A DNA stretch of 64,000 bases, taken from Shewanella chilikensis (lineage in GTDB: Bacteria; Pseudomonadota; Gammaproteobacteria; Enterobacterales; Shewanellaceae). Numbering within the stretch: the first letter of the stretch is position 1; the number at the start of each line of letters is the position of its first letter. The DNA lies in contig NZ_NIJM01000012.1 of assembly GCF_002836945.1 (NCBI RefSeq), positions 1-64,000 on the forward strand, read 5' to 3'. The translations under genes and the position numbers were made by a program. Positions 26,217-34,624 of this stretch are shown here, piece by piece. Under the pieces are notes generated by a model. The model had not been told where the DNA came from. It saw only the letters and a program-made list of their open reading frames with translations, and ran no database searches.

Positions 26217-26489
26217 TTAGTTGACGCTGTCACGCAGTGCCTTACCGGCCTTGAACTTGGGAATCGTAGCGGCAGGGATCTGGATCTCTTTACCGGTTTG
26301 CGGATTACGGCCAGTGCGGGCCGCGCGGGTTGAGGTTTCGAAAGAACCAAAGCCTACGATGGAGATTTTAGATCCTTCTTTCATGGCATCAGTCACTGCT
26401 ACTTCGAACGACTTGAGGGCGCGGGCAGCTTCTGCTTTGGACAGGTTTGCATGTTCTGCCATTTTTGCGATCAGTTCAGTTTTGTTCAT
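26217..26489 (-). CDS. HU-family DNA-binding protein
   Basis: HU is the small nucleoid protein that bends DNA as a dimer. The 90-residue protein has the invariant VGFGSFETSTRAARTGRNPQTGKEI arm and the KAGKALRDSVN C-terminus. Sequence alone does not tell whether this is the alpha-like (hupA) or beta-like (hupB) copy. It has its own promoter region of about 170 bases and a strong terminator, so it is monocistronic. Confidence 0.95.
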   Translation of the reverse strand: MNKTELIAKMAEHANLSKAEAARALKSFEVAVTDAMKEGSKISIVGFGSFETSTRAARTGRNPQTGKEIQIPAATIPKFKAGKALRDSVN

Positions 26490-26662
26490 CTGGAGCGTCT
26501 CTTCTTTCCGTCGATTGAATTATTATTGCCCATCTAACATGCCATAAGGTTTTTGGCTTGAAAAGGCCTTTCAGCGGGCTTCTTGAGCTTTATTTGTTAT
26601 TTTTTAACCAAAATTATACAAATTTGTGAGCTGGGCGCCGATTTCCTTAAATTCAGTGCGAT

Positions 26663-27058
26663 CTAGTCAGATTTTTCCTGTTGCAAAAAGCATTTTGTGT
26701 TGGCGGAAAAAGCCACCCAATACTGGAATAACAGTAAGGCCAACAACACAGCCGCCAGCGGCAGCAAGGGGATATTGCGCCCAGCCAGCTCAAGTTTGAC
26801 ATCTTCAGGTGTTATCTGCAGTGCCATCAGTGCAGTAGCGGCCAATGCCAGCAGCCCCAGAGTCTGGATAAAGAGATAGATACGCAGTGCCCACAGCGAC
26901 CAACTTGTACGTAACACTATGCCCACCAATACTGGGATGACTCCCAAGGTAAATAGATCTATTGCCCCCGTACTGATGGTGCGCCACAGTGCTACCCCGG
27001 CCAGTACCAGATAGAGGATGCAAAGTAGTACCAAGGGTATTGGTCTTGAAATGGACAT
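26663..27058 (-). CDS. Small multi-span membrane protein of unknown function
   Basis: The 131-residue protein has four hydrophobic stretches (about residues 6-24, 34-50, 57-80 and 94-116) with a short polar tail. CAGGAG lies before the ATG. Composition matches the genome, so it is likely a genuine inner-membrane protein. No family was recognised, and neighbours give no clue. Confidence 0.68.
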   Translation of the reverse strand: MSISRPIPLVLLCILYLVLAGVALWRTISTGAIDLFTLGVIPVLVGIVLRTSWSLWALRIYLFIQTLGLLALAATALMALQITPEDVKLELAGRNIPLLPLAAVLLALLLFQYWVAFSANTKCFLQQEKSD

Positions 27059-27177
27059 AAATGACTCCTGTGAGAAATTGGCCTAAGTCTATGGAAAGCC
27101 CTGGAGTGAGTCCAGCCGGATTTTAATCGCTTTTTCCGGTAAAATGAGCGCTGACATTTTTGGCAGGATAACACTCA

Positions 27178-27687
27178 ATGACAGAAGAGCAGTTCTGGGA
27201 GCTGGTCAGCCGCGACTATCCCGATCAGGACCAACAGCAACTCCAGGCGCGTTTGACCGAAAAACTGCAAAGCTTGAGCGATGATGAACTGGCAGAGTTT
27301 GATAAACACTTTGCCCGGCAGCTCCGGCTGAGCTACAGCTGGGATCTTTGGGGCGCTGCTTACATCATCGCCGGAATCGATTCAGATTATGGCTTTGCCG
27401 AGTTTCGCAATTTCCTGGTGACTCTGGGAAAGGAGCGTTATCAGGCGGCCTGCAATGCAGCGGATTCGTTAGGGGAGCTGGAAGTTTGGCCACAATTGAA
27501 TGGTTATGCCTATCCTTTTGTTGAGGAAATAGATCTGTTGGCCGGCCAGTTATACGAGACTCGTACCGGGAAAGAGTTACCGTTTGTGCCTTCGGGGCTG
27601 AGTCAGCCCAAGGGTAAGCGTTTCAACGATCAGCCCAAGGCTCTGCGTAAACTGTACCCCAAGCTCTGTGCCCGTTTTCCTTTCTAA
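27178..27687 (+). CDS. DUF4240 domain protein
   Basis: The 169-residue protein begins MTEEQFWELV and has LSYSWDLWGAAYIIAGIDSDYGFAEFRNFLVTLGKE (about residues 50-85), the core of the DUF4240 family. These are soluble proteins of unknown role, often scattered as single genes. AGGATA precedes the ATG. It ends only six bases before the end of the convergent small exported protein gene. Confidence 0.82.
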   Translation: MTEEQFWELVSRDYPDQDQQQLQARLTEKLQSLSDDELAEFDKHFARQLRLSYSWDLWGAAYIIAGIDSDYGFAEFRNFLVTLGKERYQAACNAADSLGELEVWPQLNGYAYPFVEEIDLLAGQLYETRTGKELPFVPSGLSQPKGKRFNDQPKALRKLYPKLCARFPF

Positions 27688-27693
27688 GCAGGC

Positions 27694-27999
27694 TTAGTCG
27701 TTGCGCATCTGTTCACACTGAAAGCCCTGACGGCGGGAGTCGAAGCGGCAATAGCTGCCACACTCCCAAGGTGCCCCCTCTGCGGCCTGGGACTTCTCGG
27801 TAGCAAACGCCTTACAGCTGGCATAATCACCAAAATCGTCCTCTTTGATATAACGCCCCGAATCAAAGCCATGGGTATAAATGAAGGCACTCCAGGTTTC
27901 CGGCCCCTTGGGTTTGGCATCCTGATTGATGGCGATAAGAACAATTCCCAGAGCGGTAAATAGTCCCAAGGTAATCAGCAAAGGCGGTGAGAGTTTCAC
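27694..27999 (-). CDS. Small membrane-anchored protein with four cysteines
   Basis: The 101-residue protein starts with a hydrophobic helix (residues about 5-24, LLITLGLFTALGIVLIAIN) that can act as an anchor, followed by a periplasmic tail with four cysteines (SCKAF, ECGSYCRF and QCEQ) likely to form two disulfides. The GTG start is chosen because AACAGGAGCACCA lies just before it. The function is unknown. Confidence 0.65.
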   Translation of the reverse strand: MKLSPPLLITLGLFTALGIVLIAINQDAKPKGPETWSAFIYTHGFDSGRYIKEDDFGDYASCKAFATEKSQAAEGAPWECGSYCRFDSRRQGFQCEQMRND

Positions 28000-28276
28000 T
28001 GGTGCTCCTGTTATGGCTCGGTTTTTGGTTTATTAGATTACTTCCTCGGGCCTGACTCAAGCCGCATTGTTTGAAAGTTTGTTGTTGCTGCTACAAATTG
28101 ATACTCAGGTTAATCTTTTTGGATGGTGTATTGCGAAAAATACTACATTAAAATAGCTACTTATAACACAATGCTATTCTCATATTAGTTTTGCGTTAAG
28201 CCCGGATTCAGGTTAAATTTTATACTCTGAGTTCGAAGCAAAAGCATACTGACAATCGCTCCCAAAGGAGGCTGAT

Positions 28277-28801
28277 ATGAAAATCAGACATCTGTTACTT
28301 GTAAGTGCCCTGGCCTCTGGCTCGGTGCTGGCGGCCGATAAGGCCGATGAAAACCCGGTTACTGAATCGGGTAAGGTGAAAATAGAGTGGCAGTCACCCA
28401 AGGATTTTCGGGATATCAAGTCTGCCGGTGAGCTGCAATCCCGGTATGAAAAACGTCTGTTTGATACTTTGACCAAAGCCTTGGATAAAGATGTTTCCTC
28501 ATCTCTAAAAGATAACCAAAAGCTGGAACTGACAGTCACAGATGTGGATTTGGCCGGTGATGTGCGGCCTACCTTTGGCGCTACCGCCAACGATATACGC
28601 GTAGTCAAGAACGTCTATCCGCCTAAGATCAGCTTCAGTTATCGCTTGATGGAAGGCGATCAGCTAGTCATTGCCGGCGATGAAAAGCTGACCGATATGC
28701 AGTTTCTCGACCATGTAGACAGAATCAACAGTGACAGCTTCCGCTATGAAGAAAGAATGCTGAAAGACTGGTTCCAGAAAACACTCAAGCCCAAACTCTA
28801 A
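28277..28801 (+). CDS. DUF3016 exported protein
   Basis: The 174-residue protein has a signal peptide (MKIRHLLLVSALASGSVLA) and a periplasmic domain beginning KVKIEWQSPKDFRDIKS, with VTDVDLAGDVRP near residue 93, typical of DUF3016 proteins of unknown function. AAAGGAGGCTGAT is an excellent ribosome site. Its last bases overlap the end of the convergent c-di-GMP gene by four bases. Confidence 0.84.
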   Translation: MKIRHLLLVSALASGSVLAADKADENPVTESGKVKIEWQSPKDFRDIKSAGELQSRYEKRLFDTLTKALDKDVSSSLKDNQKLELTVTDVDLAGDVRPTFGATANDIRVVKNVYPPKISFSYRLMEGDQLVIAGDEKLTDMQFLDHVDRINSDSFRYEERMLKDWFQKTLKPKL

Positions 28802-30528
28802 GCCGTTTTCGGCATCTCCAGCAAGCACAGCCCTTGAGGGTTGTGCTTGGCCTGCTTTTTCGCCAGCGCACACAGGCGGGACAATTCATGCTCGTTGGCG
28901 TCCAGGCTTAATGGCGGTGGCAGTATTCCGACGCTGAGGCGCAATAGCGGTTGAAAGCATTCCTGCTCTTGTCTGTCCTGGGCAAACAAGTGCTGCCTTT
29001 GCCAATGTTCATCACTGAAAAATTGCCTCTTGCCCCGTTCAAACTCTGTCAATATCTGCTGACAAACCCTGAGCAGTTTTGGCTCTGTGCCTATCATCAC
29101 AAAATCATCGCCACCCACGTGGCCGATAAACTGTGCCTTGCCATATTGTCTGAGCAGGCCGGCGACGGCCCTTATCACCTCATCACCACGACCGAAGCCA
29201 TAGATGTCGTTATAAGGCTTGAAATGGCATAGATCAAAATAGGCCAGATAAAAATGCTGTCGCAGTTTACGTAGCCGTTGCAGCTCTTCCTGAATGGGCA
29301 CATTTCCGGGCAATTCCGTTAATGGGTTTGCGTGGCGTGCCATCTGTATTCTGTGTTCAGTGATGCGTTGCAGCAGCTCGCGGGTGTGACCAAGACCGAT
29401 AAATTCCCCTTGACGCAGAATAATGAATTCCTGCGCTATTTCGGAGCCAGGCTTAGCGGTAAGTTTTTGGCTCACCAATGACAGAGGTGTAGCCGCATCG
29501 ACCATAAGCACATCTCTGTCCATGAGTTCTGTGACCGCCTGGTGCTCATGAAGGGCGCGGCCATAGGGGCGGGAAAATAGCTCCATCAGCCGATGGCGAT
29601 AGATCAGTCCCAAGGGACGCTTTTGCTCCAACACCACTATGCACTGAAGCTCCGGCTGGGCGAGAAAGCGTTCACTCAACTGCTTGAGCTCAGTCTCGGA
29701 GGGGCAGGTTTGTGCCTGATGGCACAGGCTCTCTGCCGCCTCGTTGTATCTCGGTTGTTCCTGCTGACGAATGGCAAGATAGCGGGTTTGCAGTTGTCTA
29801 TCTGGCTGCGCCTCGGGTCTGCCGAGCAAAAAGCCCTGGCAATAAGTGAAGCCGAGCTGGCGCAATATGGTCAGCTCGGCTTCAGTCTCTATACCCTCGG
29901 CGATGACTTTACAGGTCAGGCTTTGGCAAAGCTCTATGATGGAGCGGACAAACTCCTGTTTTACCGGAAACTTGTCTATCTGATGAATAAAATGGCGATC
30001 AATTTTGACATAGTCGGGGGAGAGTTCTGACCAGAGACGCAGGCCAGAATAACCGGCACCCAAGTCGTCGAGAGCGGTTAAAAAACCTTGGTTACGATAG
30101 TGATTAAGGCAGGCTTTGAGCTGATCTATGTCATCGGCCGGGTATTGTTCCGACAGCTCTATGACCACATTGGATGGCGCTATGCCGAACTGTTGCAAGA
30201 GCTTGAGGGTTTGCCCCTTAGGATGGGTTGGATCCAGCAGTGCCTTGGGGGAAATATTGATAAACAGCTTGCCAGGCAATTGTTTTTGCTGAAATTGGGC
30301 TATGGATACCCGGCGACACAAGGTCTCCAGCTCGGAGAGACGTCCTTGGCGTTCGGCAGCGCTGAACAGATGAAATGGAGAGTGAACACTGCTGCCTATG
30401 GGGCCGCGGCTAAGAGCTTCGAAGCCGTGGATACTATTACTGTCTATATTGATAATAGGCTGAAACAGTGCGGTGACATCCTCGTTATCCAACACACTTC
30501 CAAGTTCAGCTATCCTGTCTATGGCCAT
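28798..30528 (-). CDS. EAL-CBS-GGDEF protein with a GGDDF variant site
   Basis: The 576-residue cytoplasmic protein starts with an EAL phosphodiesterase domain: GFEALSRG (EAL at 37-39), INISPKALLD, ELSEQY, ALDDLGAGYSG and the VIAEGIET segment, so c-di-GMP hydrolysis looks possible. A central region of about 130 residues reads like paired CBS domains (TELMDRDVLMVDAATPLSLV). The last 165 residues are GGDEF-like, but the signature is GGDDF in GHVGGDDFVMI. The third acidic residue is changed from Glu to Asp, which may weaken cyclase activity. The ATG at 30528 is preferred over a TTG at 30555. Confidence 0.88.
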   Translation of the reverse strand: MAIDRIAELGSVLDNEDVTALFQPIINIDSNSIHGFEALSRGPIGSSVHSPFHLFSAAERQGRLSELETLCRRVSIAQFQQKQLPGKLFINISPKALLDPTHPKGQTLKLLQQFGIAPSNVVIELSEQYPADDIDQLKACLNHYRNQGFLTALDDLGAGYSGLRLWSELSPDYVKIDRHFIHQIDKFPVKQEFVRSIIELCQSLTCKVIAEGIETEAELTILRQLGFTYCQGFLLGRPEAQPDRQLQTRYLAIRQQEQPRYNEAAESLCHQAQTCPSETELKQLSERFLAQPELQCIVVLEQKRPLGLIYRHRLMELFSRPYGRALHEHQAVTELMDRDVLMVDAATPLSLVSQKLTAKPGSEIAQEFIILRQGEFIGLGHTRELLQRITEHRIQMARHANPLTELPGNVPIQEELQRLRKLRQHFYLAYFDLCHFKPYNDIYGFGRGDEVIRAVAGLLRQYGKAQFIGHVGGDDFVMIGTEPKLLRVCQQILTEFERGKRQFFSDEHWQRQHLFAQDRQEQECFQPLLRLSVGILPPPLSLDANEHELSRLCALAKKQAKHNPQGLCLLEMPKTA

Positions 30529-30598
30529 CAAACTGCAATACCTCTCCAGGCCCAAATCGGATAGAGTTTAGTCTTGCTAGATGACATTTAGATGACAA

Positions 30599-30617
30599 AG
30601 CCGGGGTTGGCCCGGCT
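30599..30617 (-). terminator. Probable terminator after the small helical gene
   Basis: AGCCGGG (30599-30605) and CCCGGCT (30611-30617) make a perfect 7-bp stem with a 5-base loop. The minus strand continues TTTGTC, a short T-run. Confidence 0.5.
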
Positions 30618-30676
30618 CATATTATTGATTCAGCTGTTTGAACTCTCGCTGCTTACTCTTATGTAAACTTCTCTAG

Positions 30677-30988
30677 CTACTTACTCTGCTGTTTAAATTT
30701 TTGCAGTGTTTGCAGCAAGACCGCCAGTTTCGGTAGCAGCGCCTCCAACTGTTCCGGTGTAGGTGCCGTTTCGGCTTCAAGATCCGCTACCGCCTGTGCC
30801 AACTCCTGTACATAAGGGAGGAAGCGATTACTTCGGGTGGTAAAGCCTTGTTCTTGGGTGAATACGGCAGAAAACTTTCCATGACCGGCCTGTTGCAGCT
30901 GATCCAGACGATTATCGGCATCGACAGCCTGGCGGTAAGCGGTCTGCAGATTGGCTTTCAGTTGCTCAATGACCTTAGTGTATGGCAT
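30677..30988 (-). CDS. Small helical cytosolic protein, possibly PriC-like
   Basis: The 103-residue protein begins MPYTKVIEQLKANLQTAYRQA and is predicted to be almost all helix. The segment FTTRSNRFLPYVQELAQAVADLEA faintly recalls the primosomal PriC domain (rL.pYv.E...L..L), but the match is too weak to name the gene. The ATG at 30988 follows AGAGGCTGTT; an in-frame start far upstream would overlap the divergent TraB-like gene. It is divergent from that gene with a 47-base gap. Confidence 0.6.
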   Translation of the reverse strand: MPYTKVIEQLKANLQTAYRQAVDADNRLDQLQQAGHGKFSAVFTQEQGFTTRSNRFLPYVQELAQAVADLEAETAPTPEQLEALLPKLAVLLQTLQKFKQQSK

Positions 30989-31035
30989 AACAGCCTCTAA
31001 CTGGTGAACTTTGGCTGAAATTATAAGGAACAGGG

Positions 31036-31923
31036 ATGCGCGCAACAAGTCGACTGCTGTGGTTCTTCTTAGGATGTGGCTTACTTTTAAGTGGCGTGGC
31101 TCAAGCAAAAGATGGTGATACACCACCCTTCTACCAATTGGAGTTTGCCGGCAAGACGGCTTTTCTCATGGGCTCAGTGCATGTCGGCAAGGCTGATTTC
31201 TACCCACTGTCAAACCAGATAGAGCAGGCCTATCGCCACGCCGGCGCTCTGGTACTGGAAGCCGATGTCCGTGATCCTGCGGCGCAGCAATTATTGCAGA
31301 AGTATGGCTTAAAGGCCGCAATACCGGATGAGGAAACCCAGACGCTGCTGCAGGAATATTGTGGCGGCAAACCTTTATGCCGGCAATTGGCTATGATGTC
31401 CCCCTGGTTGCAGTCGGTACAGATCAGTATGCAGCGCTTCGTTGAACTGGGTTATCAACCCAGCCTGGGTGTGGAACAGTATCTGTTGGATGGAGTCGGT
31501 GATAAACCTGTGTTGGAGCTGGAAAGTACAGAAATGCAGTTGGCACTGCTGGACTCGCTGGCGCTGGAGTACCAGTGGAGTATGGTTAGGGAGAGCATTC
31601 GCGGCGAAGATCGGGAGATCCAGGCACTGATCACCGCCTGGCGCAGCGGTAATGAAAAAGCTCTGGCTGAGTTGATGCTGCATCAGCTGTCCACCGAAGG
31701 TGAAGATGTATTGTTGGAAAAACTGCTGTGGCAGCGTAACCAAGGCATGGCCGAGCGCCTGTTGAGTCTAATGGGCTCCAATCAGGCACCACTATTTGTG
31801 GCCGTCGGTGCCGGGCATCTGGCAGGCAAAAGGAGCCTACTCGAGTATCTGCATAAAGCCGGTGTCAGCAGCCGTAACTGCTGGCGGCAAAGCTGTGATA
31901 TACCGCCCGGCGAGGCAAACTGA
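31036..31923 (+). CDS. TraB/GumN (Tiki-like) family exported protein
   Basis: The 295-residue protein has a signal peptide ending GVAQAK and the TraB/GumN motifs LEFAGKTAFLMGSVHVGKADFYPL near residue 35 and VAVGAGHLAGKRSLLEYL near 255. The paired GxxH motifs are thought to bind metal in related Tiki-type proteases. The substrate in bacteria is unknown. AAGGAACAGGG precedes the ATG. It is followed 45 bases later by cheD on the same strand, though a functional link is not evident. Confidence 0.85.
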   Translation: MRATSRLLWFFLGCGLLLSGVAQAKDGDTPPFYQLEFAGKTAFLMGSVHVGKADFYPLSNQIEQAYRHAGALVLEADVRDPAAQQLLQKYGLKAAIPDEETQTLLQEYCGGKPLCRQLAMMSPWLQSVQISMQRFVELGYQPSLGVEQYLLDGVGDKPVLELESTEMQLALLDSLALEYQWSMVRESIRGEDREIQALITAWRSGNEKALAELMLHQLSTEGEDVLLEKLLWQRNQGMAERLLSLMGSNQAPLFVAVGAGHLAGKRSLLEYLHKAGVSSRNCWRQSCDIPPGEAN

Positions 31924-31968
31924 GGCGCTGAGGTCTATACTTGCTGTGCTTGGACACAGGGAGTTGAG

Positions 31969-32604
31969 ATGCAAGGCATTAGCGATGCGTACAAGGGGTT
32001 TGAAGGAACAGTTCGTCAGTGGGATCAACGTTTTGGCAAGGTGGTTGCCAGGGTCGATCCCGGCGATTTTTATATTACAGGTGCCGATGAGTACATTTTT
32101 ACCCGCTTGGGGTCTTGTGTGGCGGCTTGTATCTGGGATCCCGTACTCGGCATAGGTGGTCTGAATCACTTTCTGTTACCCGAGCGCAAACTTCACGAAG
32201 ATTGGCACCAACTGACCAGCTACAGCTGCCGCTACGGCAACTGGGCCATGGAGCAGTTGATCAATGCCATACTCTGTGTCGGTGGTCAGCGACACAGATT
32301 ACAGGCCAAAGTATTCGGCGGCGCCAGACTGGGCCAAAGCAGTGTGCTGAATGTCGGCCAGTCCAACATAGATTTTGTACTAGGTTATCTCGAAATCGAG
32401 CAGATCCCTGTGCAGGCGGAGGATTTGGGCGGCCCTTGGCCGCGTAAGGTGATGTTTCACCCCAACAGTGGCAAGGTCTTGCTCAAGCACATGGATCCCG
32501 AACGTCTGGCGCAGCTGGTGCCGGAAGAGAACCGTTATCTGGATCAGATAGTGGATGGCAAAGATCAACCCTCGATCGAGTTGTTCGGCCCGGATGCCTT
32601 GTGA
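31969..32604 (+). CDS. cheD: Chemotaxis protein CheD (chemoreceptor glutamine deamidase)
   Basis: CheD deamidates glutamines on chemoreceptors. The 211-residue protein has the family core LGSCVAACIWDPVLGIGGLNHFLLP (about residues 46-70, with the catalytic Cys and His), AKVFGGARL and a long C-terminal part ending GPDAL. GGGAGTTGAG precedes the ATG. No other chemotaxis gene is adjacent, so it is an orphan copy serving receptors encoded elsewhere. Its last 40 bases overlap the tail of the convergent methyltransferase gene. Confidence 0.92.
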   Translation: MQGISDAYKGFEGTVRQWDQRFGKVVARVDPGDFYITGADEYIFTRLGSCVAACIWDPVLGIGGLNHFLLPERKLHEDWHQLTSYSCRYGNWAMEQLINAILCVGGQRHRLQAKVFGGARLGQSSVLNVGQSNIDFVLGYLEIEQIPVQAEDLGGPWPRKVMFHPNSGKVLLKHMDPERLAQLVPEENRYLDQIVDGKDQPSIELFGPDAL

Positions 32605-33389
32605 GCAATGAAATGCACGTAGCGCCCCAGAGACAGATAGGGTTGCTGGCGTGAGTATTTCAGCTCCATCTCCAGCAGTTGCTGGAAGTCGAAATTATCC
32701 GGCAAGCTCTTTTTAAGATAATCATGGATGACCCGTACCCCGGATTCACACCTCAATCTCAGTTGCCACTCGTTAAACCAAGCTTGTACATCGGCTATTT
32801 GCAGCGGATGTTTCGGGCTGAGGCGGACTTTTTTGCGGGTTTGCAGATCGGCAGCCACATAGTCGAGATTGCCTGACACCAGGGCGTGAAAGCGCATCGC
32901 TTCCTTATTGAAAAACATCAGTGAAAACAGGCCGTCATCTTTCAAGAGTGACAGCAAGCCCGCCAGCGTACCCTTGGCATCATGCAACCATTCGGCAACT
33001 GCATGACAGAGAATGAGGTCGAACTGGCCCAGTTCCGTTACGTTCAGCTCCTGAATGGCGCAGTGCAGCAGTTGAATATCCAAGGGCTCGGCCGAGGCGG
33101 CAATCTGCTCTTTGGCTTGTTCCAGCATGGCCGAGGAGATGTCGCAAAGAACGACTTCATGCCCCATGGCCGCCAGTTTCTGACTGAAAAAACCGAAACC
33201 GCCACCGGCATCCAGTACTCTGAGTTTACGGCCGGCAAAATAGGGTAACTGTTCCTGCAGATCGCGCCAGAGTACGGCGGCTCTGATCTGCCCTTTAGGG
33301 GTTCCATAAATATTGTTGGCGAACTTTTGCGCCAGCTTGTCAAAGTTCTGATCTTGCACTTTGGAGGGTTCTGAATGACTTGAAGGCAT
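32565..33389 (-). CDS. cmoM: tRNA 5-carboxymethoxyuridine methyltransferase
   Basis: CmoM uses SAM to methylate cmo5U34 in certain tRNAs. The 274-residue protein matches E. coli CmoM closely after a short N-terminal extension: FDKLAQKFANNIYGTPKGQIR, the SAM-binding LRVLDAGGGFGFFSQKLA, LILCHAVAEWLHD, SLMFFNKEAMRFH and the C-terminal YSRQQPYLSLGRYVHFIA. The ATG at 33389 is used; an in-frame GTG at 33401 also exists and neither has a strong ribosome site. The 3' end overlaps cheD by 40 bases in the opposite direction. Confidence 0.92.
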   Translation of the reverse strand: MPSSHSEPSKVQDQNFDKLAQKFANNIYGTPKGQIRAAVLWRDLQEQLPYFAGRKLRVLDAGGGFGFFSQKLAAMGHEVVLCDISSAMLEQAKEQIAASAEPLDIQLLHCAIQELNVTELGQFDLILCHAVAEWLHDAKGTLAGLLSLLKDDGLFSLMFFNKEAMRFHALVSGNLDYVAADLQTRKKVRLSPKHPLQIADVQAWFNEWQLRLRCESGVRVIHDYLKKSLPDNFDFQQLLEMELKYSRQQPYLSLGRYVHFIAHKASGPNNSIEG

Positions 33390-33530
33390 ATAGTGTCTCA
33401 CAAGCCGCAGCCCTTGGCATCAGAGCCAAGCGCTTATGGCGGACAGATCGCAAAATCATAGATAGCTCCGAAAACGGCAGGGATGAGGTATAATGCTCGG
33501 CTTGGAATACTCAAGGTGGGCTTTTTGGTT

Positions 33531-34391
33531 ATGGAATTCAGTGTCGAACTGCGAACAATGCCTTCGTTGTTTTCGCTGTATCGCAAGATTTTTTTCGGGC
33601 GAAAGCCTGGCTGGGACAACCAGCCTTTACCTCGTATCAGCGTTAATACTCCCGGCGTGGCTTTGGAGCCCGGCAAGGTGGCCGACTACGCTCAGGTGTG
33701 TGGCTTCGAGTTTGATGGCAAAACTCTGCCGCCTACCTATCTGTATGTGATGGCCTTCAGGTTGCATGCGGTGATCTTTACCCATGACGCCATCACTTTT
33801 CCTCTGCTGGGTATGATCCACTTGCGTAACCGTATCAGTCAGTTTCGCAGTGTTACTGTGGATGAGCGTTTCGATATCGACTGTCGCCTCACTGACAGCC
33901 GAGAGACAGATTCCGGGCTGGAGTTTGACCTTATTTCCAGGGTGACTGTGGCCGGAGAGCTGGTGTGGGAATCCTTGTCTACTTATCTGTATCGCATAGA
34001 TAAGCCGGGGCGCAGGGCAAGACCCCCCAAGGCCGGGGATATTCAGTGGGAAAACCCCAGTGTCTGGGAGTTGGGTGACGACTTGGGGCGGCGTTATGCC
34101 AGGGCCTCGGGTGACTATAACCTGATCCATCTGCATCCCTTGCTTTCCAAGCGTTTTGGTTTCGACCGGGTGCTGGCCCATGGCATGTGGTCCAAGGCCC
34201 GCTGCGTGGCTCAGTTGATGCCTGAGCTGGGCAATAGGCCCTGTGTCATTGACGTGGCGTTCAAGTTGCCGCTGTTTATGCCGGCCAGTGTTTGCTTCTG
34301 CGCCGAGGCCATGGAGCAGGGCTATAAGTTTGAACTCAGAGATCAGAAAGGGCGCAGGCCGCATCTTTGTGGTGAGATCTCCCTGCTCTAA
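33531..34391 (+). CDS. MaoC-like hot-dog domain (hydratase family) protein
   Basis: The 286-residue protein ends with a MaoC-type hot-dog fold, with the hydratase motif ARASGDYNLIHLHPLLSKRFGFDRVLAHGMW (about 197-227), containing the catalytic Asp and His. The N-terminal half probably forms a second, degenerate hot dog. Members hydrate enoyl-thioesters in fatty-acid or polyhydroxyalkanoate metabolism; the physiological substrate is not predictable. The ATG at 33531 follows AAGGTGGG. It is divergent from cmoM. Confidence 0.85.
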   Translation: MEFSVELRTMPSLFSLYRKIFFGRKPGWDNQPLPRISVNTPGVALEPGKVADYAQVCGFEFDGKTLPPTYLYVMAFRLHAVIFTHDAITFPLLGMIHLRNRISQFRSVTVDERFDIDCRLTDSRETDSGLEFDLISRVTVAGELVWESLSTYLYRIDKPGRRARPPKAGDIQWENPSVWELGDDLGRRYARASGDYNLIHLHPLLSKRFGFDRVLAHGMWSKARCVAQLMPELGNRPCVIDVAFKLPLFMPASVCFCAEAMEQGYKFELRDQKGRRPHLCGEISLL

Positions 34392-34397
34392 GCTGTC

Positions 34398-34424
34398 GGG
34401 GCCTAGGTTTTCCGCCTTGGCCCC
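34398..34424 (+). terminator. Probable terminator of the MaoC-like gene
   Basis: GGGGCCTAGG (34398-34407) pairs with CCTTGGCCCC (34415-34424) with one mismatch, followed by TGTTT. It lies seven bases after the stop codon. Confidence 0.55.
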
Positions 34425-34624
34425 TGTTTGGCGCCATTATTCCTGCGTTCGCTATTTTCCCTCCGTTCGGAAACTGTTTTTCGGCCAATTCAGGCCAGAG
34501 ATTTCTTGACCCAGATTAAGGTATTGCTGAATAAAGAGGGCTCCGACTTTAGCTTGAAGCCGGAATGGCCTAGTATGCGGGTCCTTTGATCTATTTGCTT
34601 TGGCCCTTGTGGGAGTTTTACTGA

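Noticed and set aside
30677..30988. Naming the small helical gene priC
   Set aside because: Only a short stretch resembles the PriC domain, and the protein is much shorter than known PriC.
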